The notes beneath the pieces are model-generated. The model was not told the origin of the DNA. It did not search any database and saw nothing but the letters and a program-made list of their open reading frames with translations. DNA of 64,000 nt from Jonquetella anthropi DSM 22815 (GTDB lineage: Bacteria > Synergistota > Synergistia > Synergistales > Dethiosulfovibrionaceae): NCBI RefSeq assembly GCF_000237805.1, contig NZ_CM001376.1:1540349-1604348 (forward strand). Reading direction: 5' to 3'. The translations under genes and the position numbers were made by a program. Of the stretch, positions 1 to 6,420 are shown in pieces. Within the stretch, counting starts at the first letter, position 1. Each line of letters begins with the position of its first letter.

Positions 1-198
1 GCCGCGCTTCGGCGGTGGACCGAAAGCGCTGCAGCCCTCTGTCTCGGCGAGGGCTGCCCGCTTGAGGCCCGGCATTTTACCGCAACTTTGCCCAGGTTTC
101 TGTCAGGCAATTCACCCTGCCCGAGAGCAAAGACCGTCATAGAATAGAATTTACGTAGCTTATGCTAAGAAATTTTTCCTAATCAAGGTGGTGAAGAT

Positions 199-921
199 AT
201 GAAGCGTTTATGTGCAATTCTCGCGTGCTGCGCGCTTCTCGTCGGGCTGGCCGCTCTGCCGGCTGCGGCGAAGCCACGGCAGATAACGAAAGCAAAACCG
301 GAGACGACTGACATTCTGTTCATCCTTGACGAGAGCGGTTCGATGTTTGGCCTGTCCAGTGACACGATCGGCGGCTACAACAGCTTTATCGAAAAGCAGA
401 AAAAAGAGCCCGGAGAGGCTCGGCTCACGACGGTTCTGTTCAACAGCACCTATCGGGTACTCGGCAGCCAAGTTGACCTGAAGCGCGTCCCCCTTCTGAC
501 AAGCCGGGAGTACAGCCCCACGTCCACGACAGCCCTGTACGACGCCGTCGGCCGAGCTGTTTCCGATTTAAAGAAATCCCTCCAAGAAGAAGGCCGCGCG
601 TCTGAAAAGGTCATCGTCCTGATCGTCACCGACGGACAGGAGAACTCCAGCGTCGAGTTCCGGCTCAGCCAGGTTCAAAAGCTGATCGCCGACTGCCGAA
701 AGAGCGGCTGGGAGTTCGTCTACATGGGAGCGAACGTCGAAAGCGCTAAAGAGGCATCTTCCATCGGCATCAGCAGAAAAAACGCCATGGACTTTGCACC
801 CAGCGCCAACGGACTGCAAAACGTCTTCGACTCCGCCCAAGAAGCCGTGAAAAACTTCCGCTCTACCGGCGACGTCGGCAAGTGGCAGCAGTATGATGAC
901 TCAAAGCCGGTCAAGCCATGA
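199..921 (+). CDS. Secreted von Willebrand factor A (VWA) domain protein
   Basis: The protein has 240 residues. An N-terminal signal peptide (about residues 1-24, hydrophobic core ending in PAAAKP) predicts export to the periplasm or cell surface. A single VWA domain fills the rest. The MIDAS metal site is visible as DESGS at residues 44-48, a Thr in TSTTALYDA near residue 110, and TDGQE at 144-148. VWA domains bind a divalent metal and mediate protein-protein contacts. The partner here is unknown, and there is no membrane anchor or sorting signal at the C terminus. The ATG is preceded by an AAGGTGGTGA-like ribosome-binding site. The stop overlaps the next start (ATGA), so it is translationally coupled to a nucleoside phosphorylase, with no obvious functional link. 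Confidence 0.85.
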   Translation: MKRLCAILACCALLVGLAALPAAAKPRQITKAKPETTDILFILDESGSMFGLSSDTIGGYNSFIEKQKKEPGEARLTTVLFNSTYRVLGSQVDLKRVPLLTSREYSPTSTTALYDAVGRAVSDLKKSLQEEGRASEKVIVLIVTDGQENSSVEFRLSQVQKLIADCRKSGWEFVYMGANVESAKEASSIGISRKNAMDFAPSANGLQNVFDSAQEAVKNFRSTGDVGKWQQYDDSKPVKP

Positions 922-1742
922 GCTGGAAGTCCGATTCCGAACGCCCCGAACAGGAAGGGTGTCAGTTCCACATTCGCGTCAAGCCCGGCGACGCGGCCCC
1001 GTACGCCGTACTCCCCGGGGATCCGGCGCGAACTGACCTGATCGCTCAGGGCTGGGACGACGCCCGCCTCGTGGCGAATAACCGAGAGCACCGAACGTTC
1101 ACCGGCACGCTCCGCGGTGTGCCGGTCACAGCCTGCTCAACCGGCGTGGGCGGGCCGTCGGCGTCCAACGCCATTGAGGAGTTGGCCCGACTGGGGACTC
1201 ACACGTTTATCCGCGTCGGCACCTGCGGCGCCCTTCGCGCTGAGATTCAGCCCGGCGATCTGATCGTCAACTGCGCGGCGATCCGCCACGACGGCACAAG
1301 CGACCTGTACGCGCCGGCGGCCTATCCCGCAGCGGCCAGCTACGACGTGACTGCCGCGCTAATTGAGGCGTGCGACCGGCTCGGTTACCGCTGTCACGTG
1401 GGCGTCACCTGCTCCACCGCGTCGTTTTACGCCGGACAGGCCCGCCCGGGATTCGGCGGGTTCAAGACGAGCTCCACCGAACACCTGATTTCCGACCTGA
1501 CGGCCATGGGCGTGCTGAACTTCGAGATGGAGGCGGCCACCCTGTTCACCCTCTGCTCGCTTTTCGGCCTCCGAAGCGGCTGCGTCTGCACGGCCATCGC
1601 CAACCGGGTAACCGGCCAACTGATCGAAACGGGCATTGAAAAAAGCGTCGCCGCGGCGAACGAGGCCTTGCTCATCTTGGCCGGGCGGGACGAGATCTGC
1701 CGCCGGGAGAACAAACCGTACTGGCACGGCGGCCTGAGATGA
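918..1742 (+). CDS. udp: Uridine phosphorylase-type nucleoside phosphorylase
   Basis: The protein has 274 residues, close to E. coli Udp (253). It belongs to the PNP/UDP family, which cleaves a nucleoside with phosphate to the free base and ribose-1-phosphate. Family hallmarks are the early GDPARTDLIA segment (phosphate-binding region), a central VGTCGAL motif, and NFEMEAATLF near residue 200, which holds the Glu-Met-Glu that binds ribose. The adjacent, overlapping cytidine deaminase (ATGA overlap at 1739-1742) makes a pyrimidine-salvage pair: cytidine to uridine to uracil. That context favours uridine over purine nucleosides as substrate. The exact substrate is inferred. Confidence 0.88.
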   Translation: MSWKSDSERPEQEGCQFHIRVKPGDAAPYAVLPGDPARTDLIAQGWDDARLVANNREHRTFTGTLRGVPVTACSTGVGGPSASNAIEELARLGTHTFIRVGTCGALRAEIQPGDLIVNCAAIRHDGTSDLYAPAAYPAAASYDVTAALIEACDRLGYRCHVGVTCSTASFYAGQARPGFGGFKTSSTEHLISDLTAMGVLNFEMEAATLFTLCSLFGLRSGCVCTAIANRVTGQLIETGIEKSVAAANEALLILAGRDEICRRENKPYWHGGLR

Positions 1743-2464
1743 CCGGACAAAAGCTGACCGAACGTATCGAAGCGGCCAAGCGACGAGCCGTCGTCCCAAT
1801 CAGCGGATTTCCCGTCGGCGCGGTCGCCGTCGGATCAACCGGCCGAGCCTACGAAGGATTCAACATCGAGTTTCCGGGCTGCGAGCCGGCCTTGACCGTC
1901 CACGCGGAAATCTGCGCTGTGACGAGAGCTTTTCAGGCCGGCGAACGGGCGGTCGACTCGCTGTACGTCACAGAAACGCCCTGCGGCCACTGCCGACAGT
2001 TCCTCTGGGAGCTGTCGTGCCGCAAAACGTTAAAAGTTTTTCTGCCCGACGGCTCCTTGAGCCTTGAGGACCTCCTGCCCTTCCCGTTCAGCCTTCGAGA
2101 GGGCTCCGGATTTTTAGGACACGAGACGGTCTCTATTCGGCCGCTGACCGACGAGGACGAGCTGACCGCTCTGGCCCGAGAGGCGGCAGAAAAAAGCTAC
2201 TGTCCCTACAGCGCTGCCCGCCGCGGCGCGGCGCTGCGCGGCGTTGGCGGAACGGTGTGGTGCGGCAGTGCCGCTGAGAACGCCGCTTATAACCCGGGCG
2301 TGACGGCCGTCCAAGCGGCGCTGATCGCCCGAGGCGGCTCTTCCGAAGCCGTCTCAAGCGCCGTCCTTTTTGAAACGGCCGGCGGCTTCAGCGAGGAAAT
2401 GCTCTTTGCCGGCGCCATTTCGACCCTGTGGCCGGACGCCAGTTTGACATATCGGCGCGGTTAA
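1739..2464 (+). CDS. cdd: Cytidine deaminase, two-domain (E. coli-like) type
   Basis: The enzyme hydrolyses (deoxy)cytidine to (deoxy)uridine plus ammonia in the cytoplasm. The first half carries the complete zinc site: HAEIC supplies the His ligand and catalytic Glu, and ETPCGHCRQF supplies the two Cys ligands. The second half (about residues 135-241) is a degenerate deaminase repeat. It keeps the structural SYCPYSAARRG and SAAENAAYNPG segments but lacks a zinc site, as in the dimeric E. coli enzyme. At 241 residues it is shorter than E. coli Cdd (294). It overlaps the upstream nucleoside phosphorylase by 4 nt and is the last gene of that coupled set. Confidence 0.88.
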   Translation: MTGQKLTERIEAAKRRAVVPISGFPVGAVAVGSTGRAYEGFNIEFPGCEPALTVHAEICAVTRAFQAGERAVDSLYVTETPCGHCRQFLWELSCRKTLKVFLPDGSLSLEDLLPFPFSLREGSGFLGHETVSIRPLTDEDELTALAREAAEKSYCPYSAARRGAALRGVGGTVWCGSAAENAAYNPGVTAVQAALIARGGSSEAVSSAVLFETAGGFSEEMLFAGAISTLWPDASLTYRRG

Positions 2465-2510
2465 CCTATAACTGAAACATCAGCATTTATATTCCAAAGG
2501 AGGTTTTTCA

Positions 2511-2846
2511 ATGGCAGACAACAGCGAGTACCAGGCACTCTGCGCCCGCTCAGAGGCTCTCGGCAAGGCAGCTCCCGACGTGATGAAGGCGTTCGGCGCA
2601 CTCCACGGCGCCGTGGTCAAGGAAGGCGCCTTAACCGTCAAGACGAAAGAACTCATCGCCCTGATGATCTCCGTGATCGTCAAGTGCCATCCCTGCATTC
2701 AGGCTCACACCCGCGGCTGCATCGCCGCCGGGGTCACGAGAGAGGAACTGGCAGAAGCCATCGGCGTGGCCGTCATGATGGGCGGCGGCCCGGCGACCGC
2801 GTACGGCGGCATCGTCCTCGACCTGTTCGACCAGCTGAAAAAGTAG
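2511..2846 (+). CDS. AhpD-like / carboxymuconolactone decarboxylase-family protein
   Basis: The protein has 111 residues, the usual length for a single CMD/AhpD domain. The signature KCHPCIQAH (residues about 62-70) contains the CxxC pair and nearby His that in AhpD act as a thiol-disulfide/peroxidase site. The ATG follows a strong AAAGGAGG ribosome-binding site 46 nt after cdd, so it may be co-transcribed but is not translationally coupled. A role in peroxide or thiol redox defence is the family-based guess. The substrate cannot be told, and decarboxylase activity is unlikely for a stand-alone CxxC member. Confidence 0.8.
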   Translation: MADNSEYQALCARSEALGKAAPDVMKAFGALHGAVVKEGALTVKTKELIALMISVIVKCHPCIQAHTRGCIAAGVTREELAEAIGVAVMMGGGPATAYGGIVLDLFDQLKK

Positions 2847-2920
2847 CTCCCAGACCTGACAGGGAAGCCTGCGGCATCGTCCAGCTGGACAGGCGGCAGA
2901 CGGCTTGAAAAATAAACCGC

Positions 2921-2949
2921 TTGCCAAAAAAAAGGTTCCATGGTAGGAT
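2921..2949 (+). promoter_or_regulatory. Probable sigma-70 promoter of the tRNA pair
   Basis: TTGCCA at 2921-2926 and TAGGAT at 2944-2949 are separated by 17 nt. Predicted transcription start is about 35 nt before the tRNA-Gln 5' end. Sequence-only call. Confidence 0.55.
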
Positions 2950-2992
2950 AGCCTGCGTTGGAACGGGTGCCGTCATTTACGTCCGACTTTGT

Positions 2993-3066
2993 TGGGGTAT
3001 CGTCCAACGGCAGGACACCTGACTCTGGATCAGGGAATCGAGGTTCGAATCCTTGTACCCCAGCCA
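2993..3066 (+). tRNA. tRNA-Gln (anticodon CTG)
   Basis: A full cloverleaf is visible. The acceptor stem is TGGGGTA paired with TACCCCA, the discriminator is G, and CCA is encoded. The anticodon stem CCTGA/TCAGG encloses loop CTCTGGA with anticodon CTG, and the T arm contains GGTTCGAATCC. It is followed one base later by tRNA-Glu. Confidence 0.95.
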
Positions 3067-3067
3067 T

Positions 3068-3143
3068 GCTCTCTTCGTCTAGTGGTCCAGGACTCCGGGT
3101 TCTCAGCCCGGCAACAGGGGTTCGAATCCCCTAGAGAGTGCCA
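3068..3143 (+). tRNA. tRNA-Glu (anticodon CTC)
   Basis: The acceptor stem is GCTCTCT paired with AGAGAGT (one G-T pair), with an encoded CCA. The anticodon stem CCGGG/CCCGG surrounds loop TTCTCAG, giving anticodon CTC, and the T arm contains GGTTCGAATCC. It lies 1 nt after tRNA-Gln and immediately upstream of the terminator that is split by the IS. Confidence 0.94.
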
Positions 3144-3151
3144 TTAACTAC

Positions 3152-3168
3152 AAAAGCTCCCGCCTCTT
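3152..3168 (+). terminator. Left half of a terminator split by the IS (tRNA operon / MATE gene)
   Basis: AAAAGCTCCCGCCTCTT here is complementary to AAGAGGCGGGAGCTTTTTTT at 4898-4917. Removing the IS and one CTT target copy restores a 12-bp stem (GCTCCCGCCTCT) with a TTCA loop, an A run on one side and a T run on the other. That is a bidirectional intrinsic terminator between the tRNAs and the convergent MATE gene. Confidence 0.85.
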
Positions 3169-3194
3169 TGGTCTGCTCCCCGTCAATAGGACAG
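3169..3194. repeat. IS copy 1 left terminal inverted repeat
   Basis: It begins TGGTCTGCTCCCC and ends near AATAGGACAG. It pairs imperfectly with the right end at 4867-4892 and is preceded by target duplicate CTT. Confidence 0.8.
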
Positions 3195-3215
3195 TGAAAA
3201 ATCAAAAAGTCCCGT

Positions 3216-3249
3216 ACCGCCAGTCGAGTAATCGGCTGGCGGTTCTTTT
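3216..3249 (+). terminator. Terminator carried by the IS at its left end
   Basis: ACCGCCAGTCGA and TCGGCTGGCGGT pair over 12 bp around a GTAA loop, followed by TTCTTTT. It points inward, so it would stop transcripts entering from the tRNA side, and it sits directly after the transposase stop codon. The same structure is in copy 2 at 35898-35931. Confidence 0.75.
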
Positions 3250-4834
3250 ACGCCGCAGTATAGAAGCTTGCATGGTATTCGGCAGGTGTCATCAGATGCA
3301 ATTTCCGTTGGAACCGCTCTGTGTTGTAATACCTGATGTATGACTCTATGGTCTTCACCAGATCCATCTTTGAGGTGAAGCGTTTCCTGTAGTACATTTC
3401 TCGCTTCAGGATCCCCCAGAAGCCTTCCATAGGCCCATTGTCAATGCAATGGGCTACTCTGGACATGCTCTGCTTCATTCGGTTTCTCTTTAGTCTCCCC
3501 GAGAACTGTTTGCTCGTGTACTGGAAGCCTCGGTCACTGTGAAACAATGGATGTGCCTCGGGCTCACGCTCTACAGCTTCATCAAACGTGCTCATAACCA
3601 GCGGATTGTCATTATGCTCGCCGATTTTATATGCCACGATCCTGCGATCATAGAGATCTAGTATGGCACTCAGATATACTTTGTGAGCGTTCCCCCCGAC
3701 GTAATACTTGAACTCAGTGACATCCGTCAGCCATTTCTCGTTCGGTGCGTCTGCGTGAAAGTCACGGTTGAGATAGTTTTTGGCGATATGTGCAGGGTCT
3801 TGGCTGCTTCTGGTGCAGCTCTTTGGCCTCCACTTGATCGTGGATTGAATACGCTCTCCGCGACAGATCCTGAGTACCCGCTTATCGTTCACTGCGATGC
3901 CGTGATTCCTTTCCAGTTCGTCCCTGATTCGCCGGTAACCCATATCCGGATGGTTCTCATGAATGGCCTTGATCTTCTCGGAGAGCTCGGTATTGTACTT
4001 CTCACTGAAGCTGACAGGACCTTTAAGCCAGCGATAATACGCGCTGCGCGAAAGCCGCTGGCACTGACAGAGCTTTTGCAGGGGGTAGTGCTTGGCTTCA
4101 GTCAGTTCTTTGATCGCTTGGTATTTGTAGGGATGTCGAGTCAGAGAGAGCGATCTTTCATCTCTAACTCTCTGATTTTTTAACAGGTCGTTCTCCATCT
4201 GAAGGTCGCGGTTCTTGCGTTCCAGTTCTGCAATCCTGTGGCGCTGCTTTTCCTCTGGTGTCCGGGCTGGCAGGGTTCCAATCCGCCGTCCACGACGGTC
4301 TTCAAGGCCGGCGGGGCCCATGCTCTCATAACGGAGCACCCAGTTGCGCACCTGCTGATAGGAACAGTCGTATTTCAGCGCCGTCGCTCCATAATTATTA
4401 TCCTTAGCAAGGCAGTACTGTACGATTTCAAGGCGTTCTTCCTGGGTTGTCTGTCTGGCTTTTCTCATGGAGCTGCCTCCTCCGCTTGTGCGCGATTGGA
4501 TCCATCCATGAGTAGTATATGCCTGTATCCAGCTTTGAAGTTGAGCTTTTGACCGTAAGCCATAGCGATACGCCGTCTCCGTTAAGGATCCTTCTCCGCT
4601 CAGATAGGCATGAACGGCAGCCAATTTCAGCTCCTGTGAATAATGTCTGTTTCTCGATTGAGCGAGCAATCCTCCGGGACCTTCATTTTGGTAAATCCGG
4701 ACCCAACTCCTAAACGATGCGCGGCCCCTAAGCCCCGCTTGCCTTGTCGCTTCTGTGCAGCTGATTTCGTCTCGGAGATAGCTTTCAACTAGAGATATTT
4801 TCAAAGCTGAGTCTATCTTGCTTTTTCTGGGCAT
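3248..4834 (-). CDS. IS150-type transposase, naturally fused OrfAB (copy 1)
   Basis: This is one uninterrupted 528-residue frame from ATG 4834, preceded by a GGGGGG ribosome-binding site 7 nt away. The open frame extends 18 codons further upstream into the terminal repeat, but that start lacks a ribosome-binding site. The N-terminal half has repeated helix-turn-helix segments (residues about 10-50, 55-95 and 130-175) followed by a coiled-coil-like ERKNRDLQMENDLL. The C-terminal half is the rve DDE integrase domain: TDVTEF (Asp), FHSDRGFQYTS (Asp) and NGPMEGFWGILKRE (Glu). In copy 2 OrfA and OrfB are separated by a -1 frameshift at A8. Here the run is A6 (plus-strand T6 at 4176-4181), which joins the frames permanently. 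Confidence 0.92.
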   Translation of the reverse strand: MPRKSKIDSALKISLVESYLRDEISCTEATRQAGLRGRASFRSWVRIYQNEGPGGLLAQSRNRHYSQELKLAAVHAYLSGEGSLTETAYRYGLRSKAQLQSWIQAYTTHGWIQSRTSGGGSSMRKARQTTQEERLEIVQYCLAKDNNYGATALKYDCSYQQVRNWVLRYESMGPAGLEDRRGRRIGTLPARTPEEKQRHRIAELERKNRDLQMENDLLKNQRVRDERSLSLTRHPYKYQAIKELTEAKHYPLQKLCQCQRLSRSAYYRWLKGPVSFSEKYNTELSEKIKAIHENHPDMGYRRIRDELERNHGIAVNDKRVLRICRGERIQSTIKWRPKSCTRSSQDPAHIAKNYLNRDFHADAPNEKWLTDVTEFKYYVGGNAHKVYLSAILDLYDRRIVAYKIGEHNDNPLVMSTFDEAVEREPEAHPLFHSDRGFQYTSKQFSGRLKRNRMKQSMSRVAHCIDNGPMEGFWGILKREMYYRKRFTSKMDLVKTIESYIRYYNTERFQRKLHLMTPAEYHASFYTAA

Positions 4835-4841
4835 AGAAATA

Positions 4842-4883
4842 CCCCCCAAGTAGGTTTTATATTTCCCTGTCCTACTTGGGGGG
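4842..4883 (-). promoter_or_regulatory. Hairpin sequestering the transposase ribosome-binding site (copy 1)
   Basis: CCCCCCAAGTAGG (4842-4854) and CCTACTTGGGGGG (4871-4883) are perfect 13-bp inverted repeats with a 16-nt loop. On the minus-strand transcript the inner arm contains the GGGGGG ribosome-binding site of the transposase. The outer arm belongs to the terminal repeat and would be present only in RNAs that start outside the IS. Confidence 0.7.
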
Positions 4884-4892
4884 AGCATATCA
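4867..4892. repeat. IS copy 1 right terminal inverted repeat
   Basis: Read on the minus strand it begins TGATATGCTCCCCCCAAG and runs to AGGACAG. It is followed by target duplicate CTT at 4893-4895. Confidence 0.8.
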
Positions 4893-4895
4893 CTT

Positions 4896-4917
4896 TCAAG
4901 AGGCGGGAGCTTTTTTT
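4896..4917 (+). terminator. Right half of the split tRNA-operon terminator
   Basis: TCAAGAGGCGGGAGC followed by seven Ts is the 3' arm matching 3152-3168. It is also the region downstream of the convergent MATE gene. Confidence 0.85.
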
Positions 4918-4948
4918 GATAAAGGCCAAAAACTCGACCGAATCCGCC

Positions 4949-6312
4949 TTACAGCGCCGCTTCTTCGCTCCGCCGGCGAACTCCCCGCAGGAACGCGATC
5001 ATGGCAGGCACGGGAATGAACGCCGAACAGACGTCGCTGACGGCCTGCACTGCCACCAAACCGGTCAGGCCAAAGAAACGCGGCAAAGTCAGGACGAGGG
5101 GGATAAAGAAGAGCCCGCTGCGGCAGACCGCCAAGGCCAAGGCGTTCCAGCTCTGGCCGACCGACTGACAAGTCATGCTGGCCGACAAGTTAAGCGCCAG
5201 CAGCGGAAGCGCGGCGCTCTGCCAGCGCAGGGCTTCGGTGCCGATTGAAACTACTTGGGGATCGTGAATGAACCAGCGCATGATCGACGGCGCGCCTAAG
5301 AAAATGAGACTGCAGAGGACCACCAGCGAGAAAAACGTCGCCTCGGTCACGAACAGAAACGCATCCCTGACTCGGCCCCATCGGCCGGCGCCGTAGTTGT
5401 ATCCCACAACTGGCTGGTAGCCCTGCCCGATGCCCACGCCGACCATGAAGGCCATCATGATGATTTTCTTGGCAATGCTCACCGCTGAAAGGGCTGCATC
5501 GCCCCAAACAGCGGCCTCGATGTTGAGCATAACCAGCCCCAGGCTCGCCAGCCCCTGACGGCAGAACGACGGGGAGCCCAGCTCGATGATTTCAAGGTAC
5601 GTCCCGAATGACTTAGAGACAAACGACAGGCGGTGCCTGACAACGCTGCGGCCTCGGCGGTACCAACTGGCCATGATGGCCAGAGAAACCGCTTGGCTGA
5701 GGACCGTCGCGATCGCCGCGCCCCGAATCCCCAGACCAAAGGTGAAGATGAACAGCGGGTCCAAGAAGATGTTGAGCACCCCGCCGGACGCGAGTCCCGC
5801 CATGGCGAACTTCGCCTTCCCCTCGGCCCGCAGTCCGGTGTTGAGCACGCAGGCGCAGGTCATCAGCGGCGCCCCGAGCAGGATAACCGCCGCGTATTCC
5901 GCCGCGTAGGGCAGAACCGTCGCCGTGGCGCCCAGCGCCCGGCAGATGGTGACCACAAACTGATACCCGATGAGCGAGGTCAAACACCCTAAGATGAACG
6001 CCGCCGCAACTGAAGACGACGCGTATCGGTTCGCCCGGTCCAAGTCTCTCGCGCCCAACGACCGGGAGATCACGCTGGCGGCTCCGGTCCCCAGAGTAAA
6101 CCCGATGGCCTGAATCATCGCCATCAAGCTGAAGATGACGCCCCGGCCGCCGAAGCGCTGGTCCCCAGCTGGGAAACGAAGTAGGTATCAGCCGTGTTGT
6201 AGACGCCCGTCACGGTCATGCTGATGATCGTCGGAACGGCCAGCCTCAGGATCAACGGTCGAATCGGCGACTCGATCATCCGTTCAAACTCGCGCTGTTC
6301 TTCTCCGTCCAC
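4949..6312 (-). pseudogene. MATE-family efflux protein gene with a frameshift
   Basis: MATE transporters export drugs or metabolites in exchange for Na+ or H+. The start (ATG at 6312) encodes a normal N terminus through ADTYFVSQLGTSASAA (about 50 residues). The frame is then lost at a GGCCGGGGCGTC stretch (plus strand about 6141-6150) and stops at once. The remaining ~390 residues continue in another frame from LMAMIQAIGFTLG onward, with about ten membrane segments. Adding one base in the G run restores a continuous MATE protein of about 455 residues, the normal family length. This is either a pseudogene with a 1-bp deletion or an assembly/sequencing error at a homopolymer. Confidence 0.8.
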
Positions 6313-6347
6313 TTCGTCACCCCTTTTTCGATTTTACGAAAGAGCCA

Positions 6348-6374
6348 AGACGACTTCAAGCGCTTAAGTCGTCT
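6348..6374 (-). promoter_or_regulatory. Inverted repeat upstream of the MATE gene
   Basis: AGACGACTT and AAGTCGTCT form a perfect 9-bp inverted repeat with a 9-nt spacer, 36 nt before the MATE start and just after the nhaC terminator. It could be an operator for a repressor or a short RNA hairpin. No regulator gene is adjacent. Confidence 0.4.
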
Positions 6375-6382
6375 GCGGGCGC

Positions 6383-6411
6383 AAAAAAACCGAGGCCTAA
6401 CGGCCTCGGTT
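6383..6411 (-). terminator. Intrinsic terminator of nhaC
   Basis: On the minus strand AACCGAGGCC-GTTA-GGCCTCGGTT is followed by a run of seven Ts. It lies 10 nt after the nhaC stop. Confidence 0.9.
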
Positions 6412-6420
6412 GGGGAAACT

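Larger units (their letters stand above)
3169..4892 (-). mobile_element. IS3-family (IS150-type) insertion sequence, copy 1, 1724 bp
   Basis: Comparison with the second copy at 35851-37576 fixes the ends. The left end starts TGGTCTGCTCCCC and the right end, read inward, starts TGATATGCTCCCCCC. Both continue into a shared AGTAGGACAG/AATAGGACAG block, giving imperfect terminal inverted repeats of about 26 bp. A 3-bp target duplication, CTT, flanks it (3166-3168 and 4893-4895). The transposase runs on the minus strand. The two copies differ by a handful of substitutions plus a 2-nt deletion in the frameshift site of this copy, so the transpositions are recent. The insertion lies in the loop of an intrinsic terminator. 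Confidence 0.93.

Noticed and set aside
1-137. Open frame at the left window edge
   Set aside because: All three frames stay open for a while and none shows a recognisable sequence. A GCAGCCCTC/GAGGGCTGC hairpin at 31-57 lacks a T run. Nothing can be assigned.
3683-4183. Long plus-strand frame inside IS copy 1 (and its twin at 36365-36886)
   Set aside because: It is antisense to the transposase catalytic domain, identical in both copies only because the IS is. It has no ribosome-binding site or domain.
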